This document shows, piece by piece, positions 26,246 through 34,368 of a stretch of 64,000 nucleotides of DNA. The stretch is from Streptomyces sp. YIM 121038 (lineage in GTDB: Bacteria; Actinomycetota; Actinomycetes; Streptomycetales; Streptomycetaceae): positions 620,001 through 684,000 of the forward strand of contig NZ_CP030771.1 in NCBI RefSeq assembly GCF_006088715.1. Direction: 5' to 3'. The first letter of the stretch is position 1, and each line of letters begins with the position of its first letter. Made by a program: the position numbers and the translations under genes. The notes under the pieces are model-generated. The model did no database searches. It saw nothing but the letters and a program-made list of their open reading frames with translations, and was not told where the DNA came from.

Positions 26246-26908
26246 ATGGACTCCACCCACCACCCCCAACCCACCGACAGCGCGGCGGAAGAGGACGCCG
26301 CCCAGTTCTGGGAGCGGATCTACCGCGCCCGGAGCGCCTGGGCCGCGCGCGTCAACCCGCTGCTCGCCGAGGTCGCCGCGCCGCTGCGCCCCGGCGCCGC
26401 CCTGGACCTGGCCTGCGGCCCCGGCGGCGACACACTGTGGCTGGCCCGGCAGGGGTGGCACGTGACCGCCGTGGACATCTCCGCCACCGCTGTCGAGCAG
26501 GTGCGGACCCGCGCCCGCGAACTCGGTGTCGCCGAGCTGGTCACCGCCGAACGGCACGACCTGGCCGACAGCTTTCCCGGCGGCCGGTTCGACCTCGTCT
26601 CCGCCCAGTACTTCCAGACCCCGTACGAACTGCCCCGCGCTCGCATCCTGCGTACCGCCGCGCGGGCGCTGCGGCCCGGCGGCCTCCTCCTGGTCGTCGA
26701 CCACGGCTCCGCCGCGCCCTGGTCGTGGAACCAGGACCCCGACGTGCACTACCCCATGCCCGACGAGACGGCCGCCGCGCTCGCCCTGGACCCGGCGCGG
26801 TGGTCCGTCCTGCGCGCCGACATGCCGCGCCGCCGGGCCGTCGGACCCGCCGGGGAGACCGCCACCGTCGTCGACAGCGTCCTGCTCCTCCGGCGGACCG
26901 CCGCGTGA
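26246..26908 (+). CDS. Class I SAM-dependent methyltransferase
   Basis: A 220-residue methyltransferase. Motif I is ALDLACGPGGDTLWLARQGW, followed by the acidic VTAVDISATAVEQ. Post-motif regions are FDLVSAQYFQTP and ALRPGGLLLVVDHG. It resembles tellurite-resistance/thiopurine-type and small-molecule methyltransferases; the acceptor is unknown. GAAAGGG lies before the ATG. Its stop overlaps the GTG start of the DinB-like gene (GTGA), so the two are translated together. Regulation by the divergent XRE-cupin protein is plausible. Confidence 0.85.
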   Translation: MDSTHHPQPTDSAAEEDAAQFWERIYRARSAWAARVNPLLAEVAAPLRPGAALDLACGPGGDTLWLARQGWHVTAVDISATAVEQVRTRARELGVAELVTAERHDLADSFPGGRFDLVSAQYFQTPYELPRARILRTAARALRPGGLLLVVDHGSAAPWSWNQDPDVHYPMPDETAAALALDPARWSVLRADMPRRRAVGPAGETATVVDSVLLLRRTAA

Positions 26909-27384
26909 GCGCCGAGGACACCCGTCCGCCGTCGGCCGGTCCCGACGAGAAGGCCGTCCTCCTCCGTTTCCTCGACCAGCTGCGCGACGCGGTCGCCGAC
27001 AAGGTCACGGGCGTGCCGGAACCGCAGGTCCGCGCGGGCGGGGTGCCGTCGGGCACCAACCTCCTCGGCCTGGTCAGGCATCTGGCGATCGTCGAGCGGT
27101 TCTACTTCCTCGGCGAGGAGGTCGGCCCCTGGCACGCGACCATGCGGCCGTCCCCCGAGGACACCGTCGAGAGCGTGCTGGCCGACTACCGGAGGACCGT
27201 CGAGCGGGCGAACCAAGTCATCGGCGCCTGCCCCGATCTGACGCTGCCCGCCCCGCGTCCGCCGCGCCGGGGGCCGGGACCCTCGATGCGCTGGGTCCTG
27301 GTGCACATGATCGAGGAGACCGGTCGGCACGCGGGCCACGCCGACATCCTCCGCGAGCAGATCGACGGTTCCACGGGCCGATGA
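26905..27384 (+). CDS. DinB/DUF664 family protein (possible mycothiol-dependent enzyme)
   Basis: A 159-residue protein of the DinB-like four-helix fold. Three expected metal-binding His positions are seen: GLVRHLAIVERFY, WVLVHMIEETGRHAGHADILREQIDG. The last stretch is highly typical of DUF664 proteins in actinomycetes, many of which are mycothiol S-transferases or isomerases. The GTG start overlaps the methyltransferase stop, so both probably act in one pathway, for example detoxifying an electrophile or modifying a small thiol. The substrate is unknown. Confidence 0.85.
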   Translation: MSAEDTRPPSAGPDEKAVLLRFLDQLRDAVADKVTGVPEPQVRAGGVPSGTNLLGLVRHLAIVERFYFLGEEVGPWHATMRPSPEDTVESVLADYRRTVERANQVIGACPDLTLPAPRPPRRGPGPSMRWVLVHMIEETGRHAGHADILREQIDGSTGR

Positions 27385-27403
27385 CGGCTGTGGGCCCCGC
27401 GCG

Positions 27404-28003
27404 TCAGTACACCTCGGCCCGGGTGCGCCGCGCATAGGCGCGGGCCGCCCGGGCGCGGTCGCCGCAGCGGGTGGAGCACCAGTGGCGGCGGCCGTGGCGC
27501 AGCAGGTAGCGGTTGCAGGGGGTGGAGCCGCAGGCGGTGAGGCGGTCGGCGTCGGGCCCGGTCAGGAGGTCGGCGGCGTCGGCGGCCAGGGCGGCCAGGG
27601 CGTGTTCGACGATCTGGGCGGTGGGATGCGAGGCGGCCCGGTACAGACCGCGGGTGGGGTCCCAGTGCAGCAGGGAGGCCGCGGGCGCCCGGGTCAGGGC
27701 CTCGTTGACCGCCGCGAGCGCGCTCGCGGGCGCGGGGTGGCCGTCGACGCGGGAGGCGAGCAGGGACCGGATCTGTTCGCGGAGCGTCCGCAGTTGCGCG
27801 GCGCACATCTCCTGGAGGCCGGCGTCGTCGGGCGCGAGGCCGTGCTCGACGAGCCATCGGTTCGCCGCGGCGGGGCTGCCGAGCAGATCGAGGAACTGGC
27901 CGCCGGGCAGCGCGATCGCGCTGTCGGCGAAGTCGAGGGCCGGGTACTGCTCGGCGCCCGGCGCGGGCGGCAGATCCGGCTCGGCGGTCACGCTGTCCTT
28001 CAT
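27404..28003 (-). CDS. CGNR zinc-finger regulator (ABATE domain)
   Basis: A protein of about 199 residues. The N-terminal ABATE domain begins YPALDFADSAIAL and NRWLVEHGLAP. The C-terminal zinc finger is LTACGSTPCNRYLLRHGRRHWCSTRCGDRARAARAYARR, with four Cys; the name-giving Cys-Gly-Asn-Arg reads Cys-Gly-Asp-Arg here. These proteins are thought to be stress-linked transcription regulators. Three in-frame ATGs lie close together (28003, 28012, 28030); I chose the one with GAGAG upstream. It is divergent from the MBL-fold gene, with a perfect long inverted repeat between them. Confidence 0.85.
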   Translation of the reverse strand: MKDSVTAEPDLPPAPGAEQYPALDFADSAIALPGGQFLDLLGSPAAANRWLVEHGLAPDDAGLQEMCAAQLRTLREQIRSLLASRVDGHPAPASALAAVNEALTRAPAASLLHWDPTRGLYRAASHPTAQIVEHALAALAADAADLLTGPDADRLTACGSTPCNRYLLRHGRRHWCSTRCGDRARAARAYARRTRAEVY

Positions 28004-28050
28004 GACTCTCATGGTATGGCTTGCGCTCATCCATGAGAAACAACTAGCTT

Positions 28051-28086
28051 CACCTCACGGATACACCACTACTCATCCGTGAGGTG
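28051..28086. promoter_or_regulatory. Perfect 12+12 inverted repeat between CGNR and MBL genes
   Basis: CACCTCACGGAT and its exact complement ATCCGTGAGGTG are separated by 12 bases. The span lies in the 92-base gap between the divergent CGNR regulator and the MBL-fold gene, ending ten bases before the MBL start. A related shorter element CTCATCCATGAG lies to its left. It is most likely the operator of the CGNR protein, controlling both genes. Confidence 0.65.
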
Positions 28087-28095
28087 TGCTCTCCC

Positions 28096-28941
28096 ATGGC
28101 TTCTTCCGACTCCTCCCCGGCCGCTTCCGACCCGTCGGCGGCGCCCGCCGACCCGCCCACGGCCGCCGCCGAAGCGCGCGGCGAGCAGATTCCCGTACGC
28201 GTCTTCGGCGGCCCCACCGCGCTCTTCGAGTACGGCGGCCTGACGTTCCTCACCGACCCCACCTTCGACGCGCCCCGCAGCTACCCGGTGCCGGGCGGCG
28301 AGCTGGTCAAGACCGCGCCCGCCGCGGCCGCGCCCGCCGAGCTCGGCCGCGTCGACGTCGTCCTGCTCTCGCACGACGAACACCCCGACAACCTCGACGA
28401 GTCCGGCCGGGCCCTCCTCGCGGAGATACCCCTCACCCTCACCACACCCAGCGGCGCCCGTCGCCTCGGCGGCGCCGCGCAGGGCCTGGCCCCGTGGGCG
28501 TCGGCCGACCTCGACCGCCCCGACGGCAGGACGGTGACCGTGACGGGCGTGCCCGCGCTGCACGGCCCGGAGGAACTCGGCGCCGAGGAGGTCGAGGCCA
28601 CCGTCGGTGAGGTCGTCGGCTTCGTCCTGACCTCGGCCGACCTGCCCACGGTGTACGTGAGCGGGGACAACGCCTCGCTCGGCCTGGTCCGCGAGATCGC
28701 CGCGCGCTTCGGCCCCGTCGACACCGCGATCCTCTTCGCCGGGGCGCCGCGCGTCCCCGTCTTCGACGGCGCCCTGCTGGTCCTCGACAGCGCCCAGGCC
28801 GCCGAGGCCGCCGCGATCCTCGGGGCGCGCAGGGTCGTGCCGGTGCACTGCGACAGCTGGGCCCACTTCACCGAGGGCCGCGACGACGTCGTGGCCGCCT
28901 TCAAGGCCGCGGGGCTAGACGACCGGCTCCACCTCGCCTGA
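28096..28941 (+). CDS. MBL-fold metallohydrolase (UlaG-like)
   Basis: A 281-residue protein of the metallo-beta-lactamase fold. The metal motif is LLSHDEHPDNLDESG (His-x-x-His-x-Asp). Other ligands are likely in TGVPALHGPEE, YVSGDNASL and PVHCDSW. It resembles the UlaG/YycJ-like group that hydrolyses lactones or phosphodiesters. The first 35 residues are Ser/Ala/Pro-rich and may not be structured. It is divergent from the CGNR regulator, whose presumed operator overlaps its promoter region; an inducible detoxifying hydrolase is a fair guess. Confidence 0.85.
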   Translation: MASSDSSPAASDPSAAPADPPTAAAEARGEQIPVRVFGGPTALFEYGGLTFLTDPTFDAPRSYPVPGGELVKTAPAAAAPAELGRVDVVLLSHDEHPDNLDESGRALLAEIPLTLTTPSGARRLGGAAQGLAPWASADLDRPDGRTVTVTGVPALHGPEELGAEEVEATVGEVVGFVLTSADLPTVYVSGDNASLGLVREIAARFGPVDTAILFAGAPRVPVFDGALLVLDSAQAAEAAAILGARRVVPVHCDSWAHFTEGRDDVVAAFKAAGLDDRLHLA

Positions 28942-28985
28942 GGACCCGCCGCGCCCGGGGCCGTTCCGACCGATGAGACAGCGTT

Positions 28986-29075
28986 GAGACACCGGCGGGA
29001 CCCCGATCGCACGCCGTCGAGATGCCGGTGAGACGCCGATCGCACGCCGATGAGATGCCGGTGAGACGCAGATGG
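28986..29075. repeat. 33-base tandem repeat, about 2.7 copies
   Basis: Three successive units start at 28986, 29019 and 29052, each beginning gaga and containing ccgatcgcacgccg in the first two. The third unit is cut short. They lie 110-200 bases upstream of the kinase-SBP fusion gene. Units are contiguous, without spacers. Confidence 0.75.
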
Positions 29076-29185
29076 GGCGCAGTCGTCCGCGCCCGCCTCA
29101 CCAAATCTCTCCAACTCCGCCACGGCGCGGGTAAATTGACCTTGCCGCCCACGGCGGGCGTGCCTTTCGGGGGTTGGGGTAGGGA

Positions 29186-32011
29186 ATGCGCGGCACGGTC
29201 CTGGACGGGCGGTACACGCTCACGGAGCGGATAGGCGCGGGAGGCATGGGCGCCGTCTGGCGGGCCCGCGACGCACGCCTCGACCGGGACGTGGCCGTCA
29301 AACTGCTCGGACTGCCCCGGCACACGTCGGGCCCCGAGCGGGAGCGGATGCTGGCGCTCTTCGTCCGCGAGGCACGGGCCGCGGCGGCGCTCGACAGCTC
29401 GTACATCGTGCCGGTCTTCGACCACGGCGCGGACGGCGACGTCCCGTACCTCGTGATGCCGCTGCTCACGGGCCGTACGGTCAACGCGCTGCTCCGCGAG
29501 GGCGACGGCCTCGCGCCGGAGCGGGTGGCGGACATCGCGGGGCAGGTGTGCCGGGCGCTCGCCGTGGCCCACCGGGCGGGCATCGTGCACCGGGACATCA
29601 AGCCGGCCAACGTGATCGTCACCGACGAGGGCACGGTGAAGGTCCTCGACTTCGGCATCGCCAAGTTCCTCGACGCGACCGGGGCGACCGGCGGCTACCT
29701 CACCCGCACCTCCGACTCCCCCATCGGCACGCTGCACTACATGGCCCCCGAGCGGTTCACGCGCGGGCCCGCCGACGGGCGCACCGACGTGTACTCGCTG
29801 GGCTGCATGGTCCACGAGATGCTCACCGGATCGCCGCCCTTCGACGCGCCGTCGGAGGCCGCCCTGATGCACTGTCATGTGTACGAGGCCCCGGACCCGC
29901 CCTCCGCGCGGCGGCCGGAACTCACCCCGGAGTGGGACGCGTTCGTCGGCCGGACGCTGACGAAGGACCCCACCGGCAGGCCCACCGCCGACGAGGCCCG
30001 TCAGGCTCTTGAGGTCCTCGCGCGCACGGCGGGGCTCCGGCCCGTGCCGGTGCCTCCGCCCGCACCCGTGGCCACGCCCCCAGCCGCGCCCCTGGAGCCC
30101 GTGGGAGCGGCCGAGTACCCGCTCGCCCCGCCCATGCCCCAGGGGCCGCCGACACCGTGGCCCGTGCCGCAGCCGCTGGTCGTGGCCGGGAGCGGCCCCC
30201 GTCCGTGGTGGCGCAGATGGTGGCTTCCGGCCGGGGCGGCCGTCGCCGTCGCCGCGCTCGTCGCCGTGCTCACCGTCGTCAACCCCTTCGACAAGGACGG
30301 CGGGGGCGGCACCGACAAGGAGGCGAAGGGCGGCGGTTCAGGCAGTTCGGACGGCCGCGGGACCGGCGACGGGAAGGGCGGCGGGACCGGCGCCAAGGGA
30401 CCCGCGGTGGCCGAGCAGGCCAGGACCGAGACGCTGTCCATCGGCACGGCGGCGGACTCCAAGGGCCCGTCGCCCGCCGTCGGCGGTGCCCACAGGGGCG
30501 GCTCCGTCACCGTCCTCGACCCCTACGAGCTGACCACCATCGACCCCGGCACGATGTGGTCGGGCACCGAACGCCTCGTCTCGCGCCTCGTCTACCGCAG
30601 CCTGACGGGCCTCAAGACGCTGCCCGACGGCTCGGTCAAGCTCGTCGGCGATCTGGCCACCGACGCGGGGCGGCCCTCGGCCGGCGGCCGGACCTGGACC
30701 TTCACCCTCAAGGAGGGGCTGACGTACAACGACGGACTTCCCGTGCGGGCCAAGGACTTCGCCCACGCCGTCGAGCGCACGCTCGGCCCGCAGTTCTCCC
30801 TCGGGGACAAGACCCTACGCAGCTGGATCCTCGGCAAGGACGCCACCGCGGGAACAGCCGCCCGCTCGCTGCCGCCGGGCGCCATCGAGACCCCCAACGA
30901 CCGGACGATCGTCTTCCATCTCGAGGCCGCCCGCCCGGACTTCAACGTCGCGCTCGCGGGCCCCACCGGCGCGCCCCTGCCCGAGAAGGTCAAGGACGGC
31001 CCGGTGAACTCCGGGACGCTCCCGTCGACCGGCCCGTACCAGATCAACGCCTACCAGAGCGGCAAGGACCTCGTCCTCACCCGCAACCCCGCGTGGCGGG
31101 CGGCCACCGACCCGCTGCGCACCGCCTACCCGGACACGTACCGGGTGGAGGGAAACGTCGCCGTCGACCAGATCAAGTCCCGCACGCTGGCGGCGCGGCC
31201 GGGCGAGGCGGTCATGTCCTTCACCGGCACCCTCGCCAAGGGCGACCTCGACCAGGCCTCCGGCGCGGGCCGGCTGACGGCGCCCTCCTCGTATGTGCAG
31301 ACGTACATGATCAACACGCAGCGGGTGAAGAACCGCGCGGTCCGCAAGGCCATCGCCACGGCGCTGCCCGCGGCCGACGTCCTCGCGGCGAGCGACGAGA
31401 ACGGCACGGTCCAGCACAACCTGCTGCCCCCGGGCGTGCGCGGGGCCCGCCCCTTCGACCTGTACGACGCCGGGGAGCGCGGGTCCCCCGCCAAGGCGCG
31501 CGAGCTCCTCAAGGACGCGGGCAAGAGCGGCTACCGGATCACCCTCGGCTACGGATCGGAGGCGGACGCCAAGCGTGCCGACGTGATCGAGGCGGCGCTG
31601 GAGCAGGCCGGTTTCCGGGTCGACCTCAAACAGGACAAGGCGGCCGACTACTTCAAGAACGCGGGCGACGGCAAGTACGACCTGTTCCGCCTCGCCGTCG
31701 GCGGCGGGCTGCCCGTCGCCTCCTCGTTCCTGCCGGACTACTTCGGCAGCGAAACCTCCGCCCCCGCCTCGTCGAACTACTCCCGCCTCAAGAACTCAGA
31801 GGTCGACGACGCGATCGAGGCGGCCGACGGCGCGGGCTCCGTGCCCGCCGCGGGCAAGCTGTGGGCGAAGGTCGACCGCCGCGTGATGGAGGAGGCGGCG
31901 GCCGTGCCGCTGTACGTGCCGACGCGCACGTTCCTCCACTCCGAGGCGGTGCGCGGGCTCCAGGTCGATCTGGACGGGGTGTCACCGCTCAACGCGTACG
32001 TGCGCCCCTGA
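29186..32011 (+). CDS. Ser/Thr protein kinase fused to extracellular peptide-binding domain (SBP family 5)
   Basis: A 941-residue fusion. The first 280 residues are a PknB-like kinase: IGAGGMGAVWRARD (Gly loop), DVAVKLL (ATP Lys), IVHRDIKPANVIV (catalytic loop), VLDFGIAKF and GTLHYMAPERF. A Pro-rich linker leads to one membrane span near residue 350 (AGAAVAVAALVAVLTVV). A Gly/Ser/Lys-rich stalk follows, then about 500 residues of oligopeptide-binding protein type (GGSVTVLDPYELTTIDPG, TFTLKEGLTYNDGLPVRAKDFAHAVERT, YSRLKNSEVDDAIEAAD). The outside domain probably binds a peptide or related ligand and signals to the inside kinase. No transporter genes are adjacent. It begins at an ATG close behind gggtaggg. 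Confidence 0.93.
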   Translation: MRGTVLDGRYTLTERIGAGGMGAVWRARDARLDRDVAVKLLGLPRHTSGPERERMLALFVREARAAAALDSSYIVPVFDHGADGDVPYLVMPLLTGRTVNALLREGDGLAPERVADIAGQVCRALAVAHRAGIVHRDIKPANVIVTDEGTVKVLDFGIAKFLDATGATGGYLTRTSDSPIGTLHYMAPERFTRGPADGRTDVYSLGCMVHEMLTGSPPFDAPSEAALMHCHVYEAPDPPSARRPELTPEWDAFVGRTLTKDPTGRPTADEARQALEVLARTAGLRPVPVPPPAPVATPPAAPLEPVGAAEYPLAPPMPQGPPTPWPVPQPLVVAGSGPRPWWRRWWLPAGAAVAVAALVAVLTVVNPFDKDGGGGTDKEAKGGGSGSSDGRGTGDGKGGGTGAKGPAVAEQARTETLSIGTAADSKGPSPAVGGAHRGGSVTVLDPYELTTIDPGTMWSGTERLVSRLVYRSLTGLKTLPDGSVKLVGDLATDAGRPSAGGRTWTFTLKEGLTYNDGLPVRAKDFAHAVERTLGPQFSLGDKTLRSWILGKDATAGTAARSLPPGAIETPNDRTIVFHLEAARPDFNVALAGPTGAPLPEKVKDGPVNSGTLPSTGPYQINAYQSGKDLVLTRNPAWRAATDPLRTAYPDTYRVEGNVAVDQIKSRTLAARPGEAVMSFTGTLAKGDLDQASGAGRLTAPSSYVQTYMINTQRVKNRAVRKAIATALPAADVLAASDENGTVQHNLLPPGVRGARPFDLYDAGERGSPAKARELLKDAGKSGYRITLGYGSEADAKRADVIEAALEQAGFRVDLKQDKAADYFKNAGDGKYDLFRLAVGGGLPVASSFLPDYFGSETSAPASSNYSRLKNSEVDDAIEAADGAGSVPAAGKLWAKVDRRVMEEAAAVPLYVPTRTFLHSEAVRGLQVDLDGVSPLNAYVRP

Positions 32012-32093
32012 CCGTCCCTGGCGGTCTCGGACCTCGGACGTAGGTCCGGTGCCCCATGCGCGCTCCCCTCGCCACCGGCTACGGTCGCTCATC

Positions 32094-32555
32094 ATGCAGA
32101 GCACCGACGACACGCGCCGCGACCTGCGGGAACGCACCCGCGACACACGGGCACGGCTGGACCGCGAACGGGACGTCTGGGTGTCCACCGCCCACCCGGA
32201 GCGGGGCCCGCACCAAGTGCCGCTGTGGTTCTGGTGGGACGGGCGCGCGCTGTGGCTGTGCACCGGCGGGACCACCGCGACCGCGCGCAACCTCCGCGCG
32301 GACCCCCGCGTGCGCCTGGCCCTGCCGGACACCTTCGACGTGGTGCAGCTGCGCGGGACGGCGGACTGCTTCCCGGCAGCGGAGGTGCCGGAGGAGGGCG
32401 CGGCCGGATTCGCGGCGAAGTTCGGCTGGGACCCGCGCACGGCCGAGGGGCCGTACGTCTATCTGCGGGTCGCCCCGGACAGCGTGCTGGCCTGGCGCGG
32501 CGAGGGCGAACTCCCGGGGCGGGTGCTCATGCGCGCGGGGGTGTGGCTCGGGTAA
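32094..32555 (+). CDS. Pyridoxamine-phosphate-oxidase-like (FMN/F420-binding split barrel) protein
   Basis: A 153-residue split-barrel protein. The core reads DVWVSTAHPERGPHQVPLWFWWDG, LWLCTGGTTATARNLRADPRVRLALPD and VVQLRGTAD, the pattern of the PPOX/F420-dependent reductase family. Actinobacterial members often use F420 to reduce quinones or other small molecules, but FMN or haem binding is also known. It is short, with no obvious extra domain. It is followed by a convergent TetR gene 27 bases away. Confidence 0.8.
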   Translation: MQSTDDTRRDLRERTRDTRARLDRERDVWVSTAHPERGPHQVPLWFWWDGRALWLCTGGTTATARNLRADPRVRLALPDTFDVVQLRGTADCFPAAEVPEEGAAGFAAKFGWDPRTAEGPYVYLRVAPDSVLAWRGEGELPGRVLMRAGVWLG

Positions 32556-32582
32556 CCGTCCCCGCGCGACCGCACCCACGCG

Positions 32583-33167
32583 TCACTCGTGCCCGAGTGC
32601 CGCGCACGCGAGCCGGACGAGCTTGTCGGGCAGGTCGCGCGGGTCGTTGCGCAGGATGTGCAGCCAGGACAGGGCCGTGCCGCCGAGCAGGGCGTGGAGC
32701 AGGTCGAGGTCGGGCAGCTCCGCCAGTTCGCCGCGGTCCACGGCGCGTTCGACGAGCAGGGTGATCACGGCGCGCTGCGAATCGATGAAGGCAGGAGTGA
32801 ACCGCTCGACGAGGTCGGGGTTGCCGGACGCCTCCGCCATCAGGTTGAGCACGACGCTGGCTCCCGCCGGGTCCGCGAGCTGGCCGACGACGACGTGGGC
32901 CAGGGCGGTCAGATCACCCCGCAGGGAGCCGGTGTCGGGCGGGGCCGCCACGGGGGCGTCGTGGACGACTGCCGCGAAGAGCATCTCCTGCTTGGTCGCG
33001 TACCGCCGGTAGATCGCGGCCTTGCCCACCCCGGCGCGGGCGGCCACCGCGTCCACCGTCACTCGCCCGTACCCCACCTCGGCGAGCAACTCGCGGGCGG
33101 CGGCGCCGACCGCCAGATCCACACGGCTCTCACGGGGGCGTCCCGTTGGTTGCGCTGCTTTCTCCAC
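32583..33167 (-). CDS. TetR family transcriptional regulator
   Basis: A regulator of about 194 residues. The N-terminal helix-turn-helix is typical: AARELLAEVGYGRVTVDAVAARAGVGKAAIYRRYATKQEML. The C-terminal ligand domain resembles TetR_C_11/16-type (VLNLMAEASGNPDLVERF, ALLGGTALSWLHILR). The start is taken as the GTG of VEKAAQPTGRPRES; the Shine-Dalgarno is weak and an upstream start cannot be ruled out. It is divergent from the two tandem secreted-protein genes. Its target is unknown. Confidence 0.87.
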   Translation of the reverse strand: MEKAAQPTGRPRESRVDLAVGAAARELLAEVGYGRVTVDAVAARAGVGKAAIYRRYATKQEMLFAAVVHDAPVAAPPDTGSLRGDLTALAHVVVGQLADPAGASVVLNLMAEASGNPDLVERFTPAFIDSQRAVITLLVERAVDRGELAELPDLDLLHALLGGTALSWLHILRNDPRDLPDKLVRLACAALGHE

Positions 33168-33308
33168 TGTGCCAGCATACGGCACTAGCAGTTCCGAAAA
33201 TCTTCGTTCCGTAAGTCTCGCTCGACCCCGCCGGGGCACCCCCATGCCTCCGGAACCACCCCCAGGACCACCTTCGAGCGACACACCCTTCACAGAACAA
33301 AGGGCGCC

Positions 33309-33749
33309 ATGCGAAAGCTCAAGAGGTACGTTGCCGCGCTGAGCGTGACCGCGGCAGCCGTCATCGGATCCGCCCCCGCCGCCGGGGCGGCGGATTACCC
33401 CTGGTATCCCTTCGACGGGATAAAGAGCAACTGGACCTGCTCCGACACCGTGAAACAGGACCGTGCCTACATCCAGCAGTGCGTGATAGTCAGCGGGATC
33501 GCCTATCAAGGCGCCACCATCATCACCACCAACACCTCGGTGAACGCCCAGTCCTACACCTCCGCGATCAAGAATCGCGTATCGGACGGCCGCGTCTCCT
33601 GCGCCGGCACCATCTCCGACGAAACAGTCCTGTGCCTCAGCGAAACGCTCCGGGCCGCCCACGGTTCCTACGTCCAGGGGGCGGCCGAAGTCATCGTCGG
33701 GGCGACGGGCCCCGTCTGGCACAAGTCACCCACGGTGCCCATCAAGTAG
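33309..33749 (+). CDS. Secreted four-cysteine protein, copy 1
   Basis: A 146-residue secreted protein with a Sec signal peptide (MRKLKRY, then an Ala/Val-rich core, likely cut after AGA or AAGAA near residue 28). The mature part begins with a WYPFDGIKSNW-type aromatic stretch and CSDTVKQDRAYIQQCV. It has four Cys conserved with its neighbour, so two disulfides are likely. No enzyme motif is seen. It is clearly paralogous to the next gene (WxxFxGIKxNWxCSDTVKQDRAY shared). I do not recognise the family. Confidence 0.8.
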   Translation: MRKLKRYVAALSVTAAAVIGSAPAAGAADYPWYPFDGIKSNWTCSDTVKQDRAYIQQCVIVSGIAYQGATIITTNTSVNAQSYTSAIKNRVSDGRVSCAGTISDETVLCLSETLRAAHGSYVQGAAEVIVGATGPVWHKSPTVPIK

Positions 33750-33820
33750 GCGCCGCCACCCATCGCATCGTGCACGTCCACACGAAACCTCAAGCCTGTC
33801 CTGCCCACGAGGGGATCACT

Positions 33821-34264
33821 GTGCGCACCTTCAGGAAGTCCATCGCCGTGCTCGGCGCCACCGCGGCGGCCGTCATCGGATTCAGCTCGAACGCCAGCGC
33901 CGCCGACACTCCCTGGTTCAAGTTCACGGGAATCAAGGACAACTGGCACTGCTCCGACACCGTGAAGCAAGATCGCGCCTACGTCCAGCAGTGCGTCATC
34001 ATCAACGGCACGGCGTTCCAAGGCGCGACCATCGTGACAGTCAACGCCCCGGAGAGCCCTTCGGCGGCAACCTACGTGATCGAGGACCGCTACACACGTG
34101 GTGGTCAGAACTGCTACGAAGGGCTCCAGGAGAACAAGACTCTGCTGTGCCTGAGCGCGACCCAGAGAGCCACCCCGGGGGCATATGTACAGGGCTTTGG
34201 CGCGGTCTGGACCTCGGGAGTCGGGACCGAGTCGTACTACTCCCCCACGAAGCGCATCAGCTAG
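33821..34264 (+). CDS. Secreted four-cysteine protein, copy 2
   Basis: A 147-residue paralogue of the preceding gene, starting at GTG with GAGGGGATC upstream. A signal peptide is present (VRTFRKSIAVLGATAAAVIG, cut near SAA). The mature part keeps WFKFTGIKDNWHCSDTV and CVIINGTAFQGAT, with the four Cys in the same positions, then diverges in the C-terminal third (the first copy has VSDGRVSC, this one YTRGGQNC). The two genes are 71 bases apart and probably arose by tandem duplication. A strong terminator follows. Confidence 0.8.
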   Translation: MRTFRKSIAVLGATAAAVIGFSSNASAADTPWFKFTGIKDNWHCSDTVKQDRAYVQQCVIINGTAFQGATIVTVNAPESPSAATYVIEDRYTRGGQNCYEGLQENKTLLCLSATQRATPGAYVQGFGAVWTSGVGTESYYSPTKRIS

Positions 34265-34309
34265 CAGGGGAAGCCGTCTCCCCCGGCCCGAGTGAACCGC
34301 GCTCAGCAT

Positions 34310-34355
34310 GCGGACCCCTCTCGCACAACTCGCCGGTTGCGCGAGAGGGGCCCGC
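34310..34355. terminator. Bidirectional terminator after the secreted-protein pair
   Basis: Two 15-base arms (GCGGACCCCTCTCGC and GCGAGAGGGGCCCGC) pair with a single mismatch around a 16-base loop. It lies between the convergent secreted-protein gene and the serine hydrolase gene, so it can stop transcription from both directions. Confidence 0.75.
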
Positions 34356-34368
34356 GCCGGGCGGTCGG

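Noticed and set aside
28986..29075. 33-base repeats considered as a CRISPR fragment
   Set aside because: Copies are contiguous without spacers, and no cas gene is near. The same holds for the repeats at 50377-50470.
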